A DNA stretch of 64,000 bases from Butyricimonas sp. Marseille-P3923 (GTDB taxonomy: Bacteria > Bacteroidota > Bacteroidia > Bacteroidales > Marinifilaceae): the NCBI RefSeq assembly GCF_900184685.1, contig NZ_FXXL01000007.1, positions 620,001 through 684,000 on the forward strand, written 5' to 3'. Position numbers and translations under genes: made by a program. The notes under the pieces are model-generated. The model searched no databases. It had not been told where the DNA came from and was given only the letters and a program-made list of their open reading frames with translations. Below are positions 7,959-16,707 of the stretch, piece after piece. Position 1 is the stretch's first letter, and each line of letters begins with the position of its first letter.

Positions 7959-8645
7959 ATGGGAACAGTTTATTTTGTCAGTGGAATAGATACGGATGCC
8001 GGGAAGTCGGTGGTGACCGGGTTGTTGGCTCGTTCTTTGAGAAGGAAAGGGGTAAACGTGATTACCCAGAAGTTTATTCAGACGGGATGCCGGGGGATAT
8101 CGGAAGATATTCTGAAACATCGCGAGATTATGGGGATGGAGCCGCAACCCGCGGACGAGGACGGTACGACTTGTCCCTACGTGATGACCTATCCCGCCTC
8201 GCCGCATTTGGCAGCCGAGATTGATCGAGTGACACTCGACATGGGGCGCATTGCCGGGGTAACCGGGAAGTTGCGGGCTATGTACGACACGGTATTGCTG
8301 GAAGGAGCCGGGGGACTGTACGTGCCGGTGACGAGGGAGTATTTCACGATAGACTACGTGTGTGAACAAAAGCTTCCGTTGATTTTGGTAACATCCTCTA
8401 AACTAGGAAGTATTAACCACACGTTGATGAGCCTTGAGTTGTGCCGTGCGCGGGGAATTGAGTTGGCTTGTCTGGTGTATAACCGTTTCCCGAACGACAG
8501 CAAGTGGATCACGAATGATTCGATCACGATATTCCGGCAATACTTGAAAGAACATTTCCCGACGACGGCATTGATCGAGGTGCCCGTGGTACACGGGACG
8601 GATTACCCGGACGTGGACGTTAGCGCCTTGGAGGGACGGAAATGA
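7959..8645 (+). CDS. bioD: Dethiobiotin synthetase
   Basis: ATP-dependent carboxylase closing the ureido ring of dethiobiotin from 7,8-diaminopelargonate. Within 228 residues are the P-loop GIDTDAGKSVVTG (residues 9-21), the switch-like LLEGAGGLYVPV and VTSSKLGSINHTL, all typical of BioD. The start codon follows directly on the family 3 repeat. The last codons overlap the next gene by four bases (ATGA type), so the U32 protein is probably cotranscribed and translationally coupled. Confidence 0.95.
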   Translation: MGTVYFVSGIDTDAGKSVVTGLLARSLRRKGVNVITQKFIQTGCRGISEDILKHREIMGMEPQPADEDGTTCPYVMTYPASPHLAAEIDRVTLDMGRIAGVTGKLRAMYDTVLLEGAGGLYVPVTREYFTIDYVCEQKLPLILVTSSKLGSINHTLMSLELCRARGIELACLVYNRFPNDSKWITNDSITIFRQYLKEHFPTTALIEVPVVHGTDYPDVDVSALEGRK

Positions 8646-10450
8646 GGAAACTGGAATTGTTATCCCCGGCAAAGAATGTCGAGGTGGCGATAGCCGCTAT
8701 CAACAACGGGGCGGATGCCGTGTACATCGGCGGACCCGCTTTCGGGGCGCGTCAGGCGGTAGGCAACACGGTGGAAGAGATCGCGCGGGTGGCGGAGTAC
8801 GCTCACCGCTTTTATTGCAGGGTGTTCGTGACTTTGAACACGATACTTTATGATGATGAACTGGCGGAGGTGGAACGGTTGATTCATGCGCTGTATCGGG
8901 TTGGCGCGGATGCTATTATCGTGCAAGACCCGGCTATATTGAAACTGGATATACCGCCTATTGCCCTGCATGCCAGTACGCAGATGCATAATTACGATCT
9001 GGAACGCGTGAAGTTTCTCGATAGGTTGGGATTTCAGCGTATCGTGTTGGCGAGGGAATTATCCCTAGAGCAATTGCGGGCAATCCGGCGGGAGGTGAAA
9101 GCGGAGTTGGAGTATTTCGTGCATGGGGCTTTGTGTGTCAGTTTAAGCGGGCAGTGTTATATCTCTCATTATCTGACAGGAAGGTCTGCCAACAGGGGCG
9201 AGTGCGCGCAGGCTTGCCGGATGCGGTGGACGGTGGCGGATAGTGACGGGCAGGTGCTGGTGAAGGACAAACACGTGCTTTCACTTAAAGATTTAAATTT
9301 ATCCGCTTACTTGCGTGATTTGGTGGATATTGGAATTGATTCGTTCAAGATAGAGGGGCGGTTGAAAGAAGCGGATTACGTGGCGAACGTCACGAGGTAT
9401 TATTCTGCCCGGTTGGACGGGATTATCGCTGGAAGCGAGGGATTGTCCCGCGTGGGAAACGGGCACGTGAACGCGGGATTCGATGCCGATCCGGAACGAA
9501 GTTTCAACCGGGGGTACACGGATTATTTTATTGCCGGGCGGAAACAGGGCATCGTGAACATGGATACCCCGAAGTCCACGGGGAAGAAAGTGGCGGTGGT
9601 GAAACAGGCGAAAGGAAATTTGTTGGTCGTGGAGGCGCTGGAAACGATACATAATGCCGACGGCTTGTGCTATTTTGACGGGCAAGAGTTGCGGGGGATC
9701 AAGGTGAACACGGCGGAAGGCAATCGACTGACGTGCAACGAGCGGGTGACCGTGATGCCGGGGACGGTGTTGTACCGGAATTACGATCACGAGTTTGTAA
9801 GTCGTTTGTCCAAAGCGGTTTCAGTGCGTAAGATTCAAGTAAGAATTGACGTGTACACGGAGGAGGATCATCTCGTGCTGGTTGCCGAGGACGAAGCAGG
9901 CGTGGCGGTGACACTGCGTAGTGACGAGGTGTTCGAGAGGGCGACAAACGCGGCTCAGGCGGAACGAATTGTCGGGCAGTTGGGCAAAAGCGGTAATACG
10001 CGCTATGATTGTTGCCCGGTAGAGTATCATGGTGATACGGTACTTTTTATCCCGTCGGCGGTGGTGAACGGTTACCGGGGGCGGTTGCTGGACTTGTTGA
10101 CCGAGGAACGGGAGAAGCAACGGGAACGTTGGGTACAGGCGCCGTTGAACCGGGATGCGGTGTACGCGGGAGAGGCGGATTGGCGGTTGAACGTGGTGAA
10201 CAGGTTGTCGGGGACATTCTACCGCGAACACGGGACGGCAGAGCCGGAAGCGGGTTTCGAGGTCGCCCGGAACCGTTCGGGACGTGCCGTGATGACCACG
10301 CGCTATTGCCTGTTGTTTGAACTGGGAATGTGCCGCAAGTCGGGCAAGGATAAGGCGTTGAAGTATCCCCTTTACCTTTCCAATAACTTGGGCAGATTCC
10401 GGCTTGAGTTCGATTGCGAACGTTGCTTTATGAAGGTGGTTTCGCCGTGA
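8642..10450 (+). CDS. U32 family protein (RlhA/TrhP-like)
   Basis: 602 residues. The N-terminal half is a U32 barrel: ELLSPAKNVEVAIAAINNGA, DAVYIGG, LHASTQMHNYD, VLARELSLEQL, then FVHGALCVSLSGQCYIS and RGECAQACRMRW, whose cysteines probably bind an iron-sulfur cluster as in RlhA and TrhP. The C-terminal part has further cysteines (LGMCRKSG, FDCERCFM). The family was named as peptidase U32, but the characterised bacterial members RlhA and TrhP hydroxylate 23S rRNA or tRNA with prephenate. Which RNA is the target here cannot be told. It overlaps bioD by four bases. Confidence 0.85.
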   Translation: MRKLELLSPAKNVEVAIAAINNGADAVYIGGPAFGARQAVGNTVEEIARVAEYAHRFYCRVFVTLNTILYDDELAEVERLIHALYRVGADAIIVQDPAILKLDIPPIALHASTQMHNYDLERVKFLDRLGFQRIVLARELSLEQLRAIRREVKAELEYFVHGALCVSLSGQCYISHYLTGRSANRGECAQACRMRWTVADSDGQVLVKDKHVLSLKDLNLSAYLRDLVDIGIDSFKIEGRLKEADYVANVTRYYSARLDGIIAGSEGLSRVGNGHVNAGFDADPERSFNRGYTDYFIAGRKQGIVNMDTPKSTGKKVAVVKQAKGNLLVVEALETIHNADGLCYFDGQELRGIKVNTAEGNRLTCNERVTVMPGTVLYRNYDHEFVSRLSKAVSVRKIQVRIDVYTEEDHLVLVAEDEAGVAVTLRSDEVFERATNAAQAERIVGQLGKSGNTRYDCCPVEYHGDTVLFIPSAVVNGYRGRLLDLLTEEREKQRERWVQAPLNRDAVYAGEADWRLNVVNRLSGTFYREHGTAEPEAGFEVARNRSGRAVMTTRYCLLFELGMCRKSGKDKALKYPLYLSNNLGRFRLEFDCERCFMKVVSP

Positions 10451-10454
10451 GGGG

Positions 10455-10775
10455 TTAGTGGACTAATTTCAGTCCCACGACACCCGCCAGTATGAGCGTG
10501 ACGAATAATAGGCGAAGGACGCTTGCCGAGTCGTGAAAGAATAATATCCCTAGCAAGACGGTTCCCACGGCACCGATACCCGTCCATACCACGTACGCGG
10601 TGCCTATCGGGATGCTTTTTTGGGCAAGGTACAGGAGATAGCCGCTGCATCCCATGGAAACGATGGAAAGTGCGATGAAAAGGTAAAAGTGTTTCTCGTG
10701 AACACCCGCTAATTTGAACCCGAGAGGCCAGCCTATTTCCAGTAGTCCGGCACAAACCAATAAAATCCAAGGCAT
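10455..10775 (-). CDS. SMR family exporter, Gdx/SugE-like
   Basis: 106 residues forming four membrane helices, the standard small multidrug resistance design; these proteins work as antiparallel dimers. The essential proton- and substrate-binding glutamate is E13 in GLLEIGW. The sequence IPIGTAYVVWTGIGAVGTV is that of the Gdx/SugE branch, known to export guanidinium, more than of EmrE. No guanidine riboswitch was recognised upstream. It is divergent from the Crp/Fnr gene at 10909; a minus-strand TACCTTTG element (10801-10808) lies 26 bases before its start. Confidence 0.88.
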   Translation of the reverse strand: MPWILLVCAGLLEIGWPLGFKLAGVHEKHFYLFIALSIVSMGCSGYLLYLAQKSIPIGTAYVVWTGIGAVGTVLLGILFFHDSASVLRLLFVTLILAGVVGLKLVH

Positions 10776-10800
10776 AGTTGTTTTCGTTAATGTTACAGGG

Positions 10801-10808
10801 CAAAGGTA
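10801..10808 (-). promoter_or_regulatory. Probable -7 element of the SMR gene
   Basis: TACCTTTG on the minus strand fits the Bacteroidota -7 consensus TAnnTTTG; no good TTG at the right distance upstream. Confidence 0.5.
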
Positions 10809-10859
10809 GGGCGTCGACGCGGGGAATTACTTGATATTTATCAATTAATCGACACGGGC

Positions 10860-10889
10860 TTGCGATTCAATTGTAAAAGTATAATTTTG
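10860..10889 (+). promoter_or_regulatory. Promoter of the Crp/Fnr gene
   Basis: TTG (10860-10862), 19-bp spacer, TAATTTTG (10882-10889): the Bacteroidota primary sigma consensus. The leader before the ATG at 10909 would be only about a dozen bases. Confidence 0.6.
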
Positions 10890-10908
10890 TGGAAAACTTG
10901 AAACAGAT

Positions 10909-11466
10909 ATGAGCGTGATGGCAGGAATGGAGAACTTTCTCCCGGGGAACGTGGGGAAACGGTTGGCATCTCTCGTGACGGCGGTGCGTTACCCGAGGGG
11001 ACACGTGTTGTTCAGTCGGGATAAGCCGGAGAGGAATATCTATATCATCGGGCAAGGGATCGCACGGGCGTACACGGAGGGCGACGGGAAGGACGTGACT
11101 ATCTGGTTCGGGCTGGAAGGGGACGTTATTATCTCTGCCCGCGGGTATGTGTACGGGGAAAAGGGATACGAAACGATGGAGTTGTTGGAGGATGCAGTTT
11201 TGTACCGGATTGAATGGCAGGGACTTTTCGAACTTTATCATCACGATATAGAGGTGTGTAACTGGGCACGGCAGTTGCTGGAACGGGAGTTCGTGAAGAC
11301 GGAACAACGGCTGATATCGCATTTGTCCGAAACGGCTTCGGAACGATACCTGCGCTTGACACGGGAGAAACCGGGGATTGTCCGACGGGTGCAGTTGCAG
11401 TATATCGCTTCTTATCTTGGGATTACTTCCGAGCATTTGAGTCGAATTAGGGGGAAGAAAAAGTGA
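10909..11466 (+). CDS. Crp/Fnr family transcriptional regulator
   Basis: 185 residues: an N-terminal cyclic-nucleotide-binding-like barrel (RYPRGHVLFSRDKPERNIYI, GQGIARAYTEGDGKDVTIWF) and a C-terminal helix-turn-helix (VQLQYIASYLGITSEHLSRI). No Fnr-type cysteine cluster is seen and the phosphate-binding arginine motif of true Crp is absent, so the ligand is unknown. It resembles the Bacteroidota group of short Crp-like regulators. Divergent from the Gdx-like exporter, which it might control (inference). Confidence 0.85.
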   Translation: MSVMAGMENFLPGNVGKRLASLVTAVRYPRGHVLFSRDKPERNIYIIGQGIARAYTEGDGKDVTIWFGLEGDVIISARGYVYGEKGYETMELLEDAVLYRIEWQGLFELYHHDIEVCNWARQLLEREFVKTEQRLISHLSETASERYLRLTREKPGIVRRVQLQYIASYLGITSEHLSRIRGKKK

Positions 11467-11486
11467 CGGGCGGGTTAAAAGTTATT

Positions 11487-11690
11487 TTAAACTCCCTCTA
11501 TAAACAGAGGGAGAGCTGAGTTACTTACTGTCTTTGGTAAGATTCACTAGCTCCTCCTCTGTTTATAGAGGAAACCATCGATTAAGCGAGGGCAGAAAGA
11601 GAGCTTGCTCTCGGTTTGCCGAGCGGGAGCTGGTTCGAGACCGGCTTCCGGGCTCACTTGGATGCGAAGCAGACGGAGGAGTTTTTAGAA
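11487..11690. repeat. Multi-hairpin intergenic repeat (310-bp gap)
   Basis: CCTCTATAAACAGAGG (11495-11510) is answered by its reverse complement CCTCTGTTTATAGAGG (11556-11571). Then follow small hairpins around AGAGCTTGCTCT, CGGTTTGCCG, GGTTCGAGACC and CGGCTTCCG, and CGAAGCAGACGGAGGAGT, which is the inverse of the motif in the repeat at 7856. No protein gene is credible in 11467-11777; a weak TATCTTGC element near 11744 could serve the next gene. Confidence 0.65.
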
Positions 11691-11777
11691 GAAAAAGACT
11701 TTCGATACGCCCTCATTATTTGCATTATTAATAGATTTTGATTATCTTGCAGAGTTTTATATAGGGTATAATTTGTT

Positions 11778-12962
11778 ATGAGATTAAAGAGTCGATATTT
11801 TATTCAATATATTTTGTGTGTCGCTTTCTTTTTCATGGTGTCTTGTGAGAAGGATGAGAATGAACCGGAGAAGGTGAGGACGTTGATGGTGTATCTAGCT
11901 GGAAATAATAATCTTTCCGGTCATTTGAAAAATAATATCAAGGATATGGCGAGCGCGTGGAAAAAGAGTTATAACGGGGATATCGTGATCTTTTTTGACG
12001 GCAACGGGAGCGCCCCCCAGTTGTTGACGTTTAAAGTCAAAGACGGGGTGGTGGAACAGGAAGTGCTTAAAACGTATGACGAGTTAAATTCCGCTTCCCC
12101 GGAAACGCTGAAGCAGGTAGTAAAAGATATGCAGGCGTTATATCCTTCTGATTCTTACGGGATGATTTTCGGATCGCACGCCACGGGTTGGATACCGTCT
12201 TCTTTGTTGGGACGAGCGGAGAGGTCTTTGTATCAAATAGAGAATCCTCTCACGAGAAGTTTTGCCACTGACGGGGCTTCAACTATGGATATCCGTGATA
12301 TGGCAGCGGCAATCCCGGATGGAATGGATTTTATCGTGTTTGACGCTTGTCTGATGTCGTCTATTGAAACTCTATACGAGTTTCGGAATAAAGCCAAGTA
12401 TGTCATCGCCTCCCCGGCAGAAACACCTGCTCCCGGTTTTCCTTATGCCAAGATGATGCCTTATTTTTGGAGGGAAGGTGATCGGTTGGAGAGTGATTTG
12501 GAAGAGGTGTGCAAGATATTTTACGAGTATTATAATACTTACAATTCGTCTGACCGTTTCGGTACGATAGCTTTAATCAACATGTCGGAGTTGGATAATT
12601 TATATGATTTGACTTGTCAAGTGTTGGAAGGAAAAGCACCGGAGGCAGCCCAAATGGGCAAGGAGGACGTGTATAATTACCCGAAAGTGGAATATGATAA
12701 ATATGACCGCTTTTTTGATTTAAGGGAATATATCAGGTATATGACGGTGAATGACGCAGCTCTCCGTGCGGCTTACGAGGATTTGTTGGGAAAGGTGGTT
12801 TTGTATAAAGCGGTGACTGATCCTTTTTATCGAACGACAATCCCGGTAGAGAAGTTCAGTGGTATTAGTACTTATATTCCCCGAAGTGAATGGTATGGCG
12901 AAACGAACGCTTACTGGAAGTTCCCGTGGGCGGGAGTTTACGGTAAGGATGCTACGGAATAG
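11778..12962 (+). CDS. Clostripain family (C11) cysteine peptidase, lipoprotein
   Basis: 394 residues. A lipoprotein signal ends at FFMVSC (C23), followed by an acidic stretch typical of surface or periplasmic lipoproteins. The peptidase domain has YLAGNNNL, the catalytic histidine H134 in FGSHATGW and the catalytic cysteine C191 in VFDACLMSSIE. C11 peptidases cut after arginine or lysine and are common, often exported, in gut Bacteroidales. The natural substrate is unknown. Its last 25 bases overlap the 3' end of the convergent M20 gene, which leaves no room for a separate terminator. Confidence 0.9.
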   Translation: MRLKSRYFIQYILCVAFFFMVSCEKDENEPEKVRTLMVYLAGNNNLSGHLKNNIKDMASAWKKSYNGDIVIFFDGNGSAPQLLTFKVKDGVVEQEVLKTYDELNSASPETLKQVVKDMQALYPSDSYGMIFGSHATGWIPSSLLGRAERSLYQIENPLTRSFATDGASTMDIRDMAAAIPDGMDFIVFDACLMSSIETLYEFRNKAKYVIASPAETPAPGFPYAKMMPYFWREGDRLESDLEEVCKIFYEYYNTYNSSDRFGTIALINMSELDNLYDLTCQVLEGKAPEAAQMGKEDVYNYPKVEYDKYDRFFDLREYIRYMTVNDAALRAAYEDLLGKVVLYKAVTDPFYRTTIPVEKFSGISTYIPRSEWYGETNAYWKFPWAGVYGKDATE

Positions 12963-14068
12963 AATACCCGGGCTCCGGTTTCGATGAGTTCGTCCGGGAA
13001 ATCGTAGTGCGGGGAGTGAAGCGGGGGACAGTTTTCGCCGGCTCCCAAACCGAACATGGCTCCTTTGTATTGTTGGGTGAATAGCCCGAAGTCTTCGCCC
13101 CAGCTAAAGGGGTTTTCCACTTTCACGTAATTGAAACATTCGCGAAGGGCGGCACTTTTGATTGTTGCCACTGCCTGCTTGTCGTTTTCGTTGGCGGAGA
13201 AAGGTTCAAGCCACGTGATTTCGTGTTGCAGACCGGGAGTGTTTTCACAGTCGGCAATAACCAAATGTTTTAGTTTTTCCGTGTATTCGTTTAACCGACG
13301 GTCGGTTTTGGCACGGAGTGTAGCTCGGATAACGCTGTTCCCGGCGGATACACCGTATGCTTCTTCACCGACATGTATTTCCACGATCGTGGCGAGGAAA
13401 TAGTCGTCGGATTGTATGTTCGTGTTATTCCAGCGTTGCAGTTCCTCGACGATGTGGAGGGTGGCGGGAATCGGGCTGATGCCATTCCGGGGTTCGGCGG
13501 CGTGGGAGGTCTTTCCGGTGAGAGCAATGGAAACACTGACGACGGCGCAGGTGAAACTGCCTTCTTTGCAGAGTACGGCAGAGGTCGGTGCTCCCGGTAT
13601 GTTGTGGAGGGCGAATACCCGGTCGATGGCATAGTAATCAAGTATTTTCGTGTCGAGTACGGCCTTGGAACCGCTACCGTTTTCTTCGGCGGGTTGGAAG
13701 AGCAGTAGTATGCGGCCTTGTTGCAGGGGATGGTCGTGCAACATTTGCGCAAAACGCAAGAGGATTGTCGTGTGTCCGTCGTGTCCGCATTTGTGGGCTA
13801 CGCCGAGGTTTTGGGAATGGTACGGGAGTTCGTCAGGTTCCTGTACCGCCACGGCGTCCATGTCCGCACGGAAAAGGAGCGTCTGACCGTTTTCGGAGAA
13901 GAAATATTCCGCCAGTAGCCCGTGTCCGCCAACGTGGCGGATGATCTTGGTCGGGGCGAAAGGTTGTAGTTGTTCCTCGATGAAACGGGCGGTGTTGCTC
14001 TCCCGTCCGGACAGTTCCGGGTGTTGGTGGAGATGGTGGCGTATGTTGTAAAACGTGTTTTCCTGCAT
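12938..14068 (-). CDS. M20 family amidohydrolase
   Basis: 376 residues, the usual length of M20D amidohydrolases (hippurate, N-acyl-amino acid and indole-conjugate hydrolases). Metal ligands are visible in LLFRADMDAVAVQEP, HKCGHDGHTT, the catalytic pair in FQPAEENGSGS and the histidine in GKTSHAAEP of the dimerisation domain; VLCKEGSFTC and SWGEDFGLF complete the family pattern. No signal peptide, so cytoplasmic. Substrate cannot be told. A minus-strand TACCTTTG element lies at 14089-14096. Confidence 0.9.
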   Translation of the reverse strand: MQENTFYNIRHHLHQHPELSGRESNTARFIEEQLQPFAPTKIIRHVGGHGLLAEYFFSENGQTLLFRADMDAVAVQEPDELPYHSQNLGVAHKCGHDGHTTILLRFAQMLHDHPLQQGRILLLFQPAEENGSGSKAVLDTKILDYYAIDRVFALHNIPGAPTSAVLCKEGSFTCAVVSVSIALTGKTSHAAEPRNGISPIPATLHIVEELQRWNNTNIQSDDYFLATIVEIHVGEEAYGVSAGNSVIRATLRAKTDRRLNEYTEKLKHLVIADCENTPGLQHEITWLEPFSANENDKQAVATIKSAALRECFNYVKVENPFSWGEDFGLFTQQYKGAMFGLGAGENCPPLHSPHYDFPDELIETGARVFYSVASLP

Positions 14069-14088
14069 GACTTGTTTTTTTGATTGGA

Positions 14089-14096
14089 CAAAGGTA
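14089..14096 (-). promoter_or_regulatory. Probable -7 element of the M20 gene
   Basis: TACCTTTG on the minus strand, 20 bases before the start codon. On the plus strand a similar TACCTTTA at about 14298-14305 may serve the DUF2157 gene. Confidence 0.45.
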
Positions 14097-14331
14097 AGGG
14101 TTAAAGTTTAAATTTGAACCCCGAACAGTTACCAATTGAGTTCTTTTAGAGAGGTTGTTTTGATGAATTATCGTTTTGTATTTGTTCTGTAACCGTTTCG
14201 AAACGGTTGAACAACGGTTAAACACTGAATGAACAACGAGGCGACGGGATGACGTGGATAGAAATCTGCCTGAAACGCAGTTGGTATCGAAAAATTATTA
14301 CCTTTACGACGAATTATAAAACAGAATAGCG

Positions 14332-15399
14332 ATGAAGTTGAATAAAACTCAGGGTGATTTTCTGCGGGGGGTGATAGAGCGTTGGGAAGCGGAAGGAACA
14401 ATCACGACAGATACTGCTAATCGGTTGAAAACAAGTTACACGGTGCGTCCGTTCGAGTGGAAAGAGTTGGCAAAGTACTCGTTTTGGATAGCGGTTGTAT
14501 GTGGCGTTATTGCCGTGGGATCGGTGCTTGCCGATCATTTTATCATGAATTTTCTGGAAAAGCTGTTCCTTTCTTCTTACGGGTTGGCGAGCGGGGTGTT
14601 TGCCGTGCTTGCGGCGTTGACGTATTACTGGGGGTGGAAGAGGCGGCAGCGGTTGCCATACAAGATATTCAGCAATGAAACGATTCTTTTTATCGGCGTG
14701 GTGTTTACAGCCGTGTCGATAGGGTATTTGGGAGCCGCTGTTGATAACGGGAGCGGGCATTTTTCGTTGTTATTGTTGCTGGCGGCGTTGGTCTACGGGT
14801 TTCTGGGACTCCGGTTCTCGTCTTCCATGGTATGGGTGTTTGCCTTGCTTTCACTGGGAGGCTGGTTTGGTGCGGAAACAGGTTACCTGACGGATTGGGG
14901 ACATTACTTTTTGGGGATGAATTATCCTACCCGTTTTGCGGCTTTCGGGGCGGCAATCCTGTTGTGCCGTTTCGCGGTGCGGGGGAAACGCTGGTTTACC
15001 GATGTAGACCACGCGACTTACGTGGTAGGGATGCTTTACTTGTTTATTTCCCTGTGGTTGCTGTCCATATTCGGGGATACGCGTAGTTTTGCCCGTTGGT
15101 ATAGCACGCGGCAGATTGAGCTTTGGTACTGGAACGGTTTGACGTTGGCAGCTTCGGCGATTGCGGCGTATATCGGTCTTAGACGGGACGATGCGGTGGC
15201 ACGGGGATTCGGGATATCTTTCTTTCTTCTGGGGATATACACGTTGTATTTCACGTTGTTGTGGGACGTGATGCACGTGGCATTATTCTTTTTTGTTCTG
15301 GCAGTATCTTTCTGGCTGTTGGGACGTAAAGCCGAGAAAATATGGAGTCTTGAGTTTTTCGCCCGGGATGCCCGTAAAGTAAAAGAAGACATGAATTGA
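14332..15399 (+). CDS. DUF2157-like membrane protein
   Basis: 355 residues with a soluble N-terminal segment of about 40 residues (LRGVIERWEAEGTITTDTAN, like the DUF2157 start) and then about ten hydrophobic helices, ending in a basic tail. Inner membrane, function unknown. It is followed after seven bases by the YqaA-like gene, so the two probably form an operon. Confidence 0.7.
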   Translation: MKLNKTQGDFLRGVIERWEAEGTITTDTANRLKTSYTVRPFEWKELAKYSFWIAVVCGVIAVGSVLADHFIMNFLEKLFLSSYGLASGVFAVLAALTYYWGWKRRQRLPYKIFSNETILFIGVVFTAVSIGYLGAAVDNGSGHFSLLLLLAALVYGFLGLRFSSSMVWVFALLSLGGWFGAETGYLTDWGHYFLGMNYPTRFAAFGAAILLCRFAVRGKRWFTDVDHATYVVGMLYLFISLWLLSIFGDTRSFARWYSTRQIELWYWNGLTLAASAIAAYIGLRRDDAVARGFGISFFLLGIYTLYFTLLWDVMHVALFFFVLAVSFWLLGRKAEKIWSLEFFARDARKVKEDMN

Positions 15400-15406
15400 A
15401 AGAAGT

Positions 15407-15877
15407 ATGGATACACTCGTAAGCTTGGGATACTGGGGACTTTTTATCGGCTCGTTTCTTGCCTCGACGGTTATACCGATGAGCGCGGACGTGTTGCTGG
15501 TAGGCGTGTTGGCGTTGGGAGGAAACGTGTGGTGGTGTCTGGCGATTGCCACGGTGGGCAATTGGTTGGGCGGGCTTACCTCGTACTGGATTGGCTGGCT
15601 GGGGCGTTGGGATTGGATGGAACGGTGGTTCAAGGTGAAGCGCAAGCAGTTGGAAAAGCAAAAAGGATATATCGACCGCTACGGCGTGTGGCTGGCGTTG
15701 TTCACTTGGTTGCCTCTGGTGGGAGATTTGTTCGCTATCGCTCTGGGGTTTTATCGTATCCGTCCGAAAATGTCCGCTTTCTATATGCTGGTGGGACGGT
15801 TTGCCCGGTTCGTGGTGTGGGTGCTTCTTTACTTGAAATACGCTGATCGCTTTGTCGAGTGGATTAGTAAAAATTAG
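15407..15877 (+). CDS. YqaA/DedA-like membrane protein (VTT domain)
   Basis: 156 residues with four to five membrane segments. The sequence FLASTVIPMSADVLLVGVLA and the GNWLGGLTSYWIGWLG stretch are typical of the YqaA branch of the SNARE-associated/DedA (VTT) superfamily, whose members are thought to move or scramble lipids; the later WLPLVGDLFAIALGFYRI holds the conserved second re-entrant region. Cotranscribed with the preceding DUF2157-like gene by spacing. Confidence 0.82.
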   Translation: MDTLVSLGYWGLFIGSFLASTVIPMSADVLLVGVLALGGNVWWCLAIATVGNWLGGLTSYWIGWLGRWDWMERWFKVKRKQLEKQKGYIDRYGVWLALFTWLPLVGDLFAIALGFYRIRPKMSAFYMLVGRFARFVVWVLLYLKYADRFVEWISKN

Positions 15878-16075
15878 CACAAGGCAACAGGAAGTTAAGT
15901 TTTCCGGGTGGAATGTGTCTTACTTTTTTAAATGATTGTCTTATTATTTTATGTGATTTGTCTTACTTTGTTTGAAAATAATCTGTTTTCAAAAAAAGAT
16001 ACATCAAGTGTATTTGATTCTTCCGGTGTATTTGTTTACTAATATATAGCTACTTGTTATGTGTTGTTTTGATTA

Positions 16076-16105
16076 TTTTGTCCGAATAATTTTATTCGGA
16101 CAAAA
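16076..16105. promoter_or_regulatory. 30-bp near-perfect palindrome
   Basis: TTTTGTCCGAATAA, two T, TTATTCGGACAAAA. It lies in the 317-bp gap 15878-16194, about 90 bases before the outer membrane protein gene. Symmetric A/T ends allow it to be a bidirectional terminator or an operator. The same gap repeats TTGTCTTA-like motifs at about 15918, 15938 and 15959. Confidence 0.55.
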
Positions 16106-16194
16106 ACGAGCGCAATCTGCTTTTCTGTGAAATTGTATTCCCGTAATTTTACAAATGTGAATAAACAACATAACAAATCTAAAATTGAAGTACT

Positions 16195-16707
16195 ATGAAA
16201 AATCAAATGAAAAAAGTTATTTTATTACTGGTAATGATGGTGTCTGTTTTATGCGTGAACGCGCAAAAGAAAGGCGATATGGCGGCAGGTGCGCATTTCG
16301 TTTACGGAACCAGCAGTGATATAAGTAATTTCGGGCTGGGGTTGAAATTCCAGTGGAATGTCACGGATGTTATCCGGTTGGAACCCAGTTTTAATTTTTT
16401 CTTCCCGAAAGACGAAGGTTTGGGTTTTAAGTATAACATGACCGATTTCAACGCGAACGTGCATTATCTTTTCCCGTTGAAGAACGAGAAGTTTCTGTTT
16501 TATCCTTTGGCAGGGTTGAGTTACATGAACGTGAGCGTGAAAGTACTCGGAGTGAAGGCGTCGGATGGTAAATTCGGTTTTAACATCGGTGGTGGCGGCG
16601 AGTACCGCTTGTCGGATGTACTTTCTTTGAACTTGGAAATCAAGTACCAGATTATTGCGGACTTTAACCGCCCGGTATTCGGGTTGGGTGTGAAGTATAG
16701 ATTCTAA
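16195..16707 (+). CDS. Small outer membrane beta-barrel protein
   Basis: 170 residues with a signal peptide ending at CVNAQ and then alternating beta-strands; the sequence ends in ...GLGVKYRF with terminal phenylalanine, the usual outer membrane insertion signal. The layout GLGLKFQWNVTDVIRLEPSF fits the eight-stranded OmpA/OmpW-like barrel group (porin family). No OmpA peptidoglycan domain. Its stop overlaps the next start in TAATG, so the two are translationally coupled. Confidence 0.85.
   Translation: MKNQMKKVILLLVMMVSVLCVNAQKKGDMAAGAHFVYGTSSDISNFGLGLKFQWNVTDVIRLEPSFNFFFPKDEGLGFKYNMTDFNANVHYLFPLKNEKFLFYPLAGLSYMNVSVKVLGVKASDGKFGFNIGGGGEYRLSDVLSLNLEIKYQIIADFNRPVFGLGVKYRF

Noticed and set aside
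10776-10908. Guanidine riboswitch before the Gdx-like exporter
   Set aside because: No ykkC-type or mini-ykkC hairpins with ACGR loops were recognised in the divergent gap.
11534-11731. 65-codon plus-strand frame after the Crp/Fnr gene
   Set aside because: It reads through the multi-hairpin repeat, and its composition reflects that repeat.
12938-12962. Possible frameshift joining clostripain and M20 genes
   Set aside because: They are on opposite strands and both end at family-typical places; the overlap is simply convergent 3' ends.
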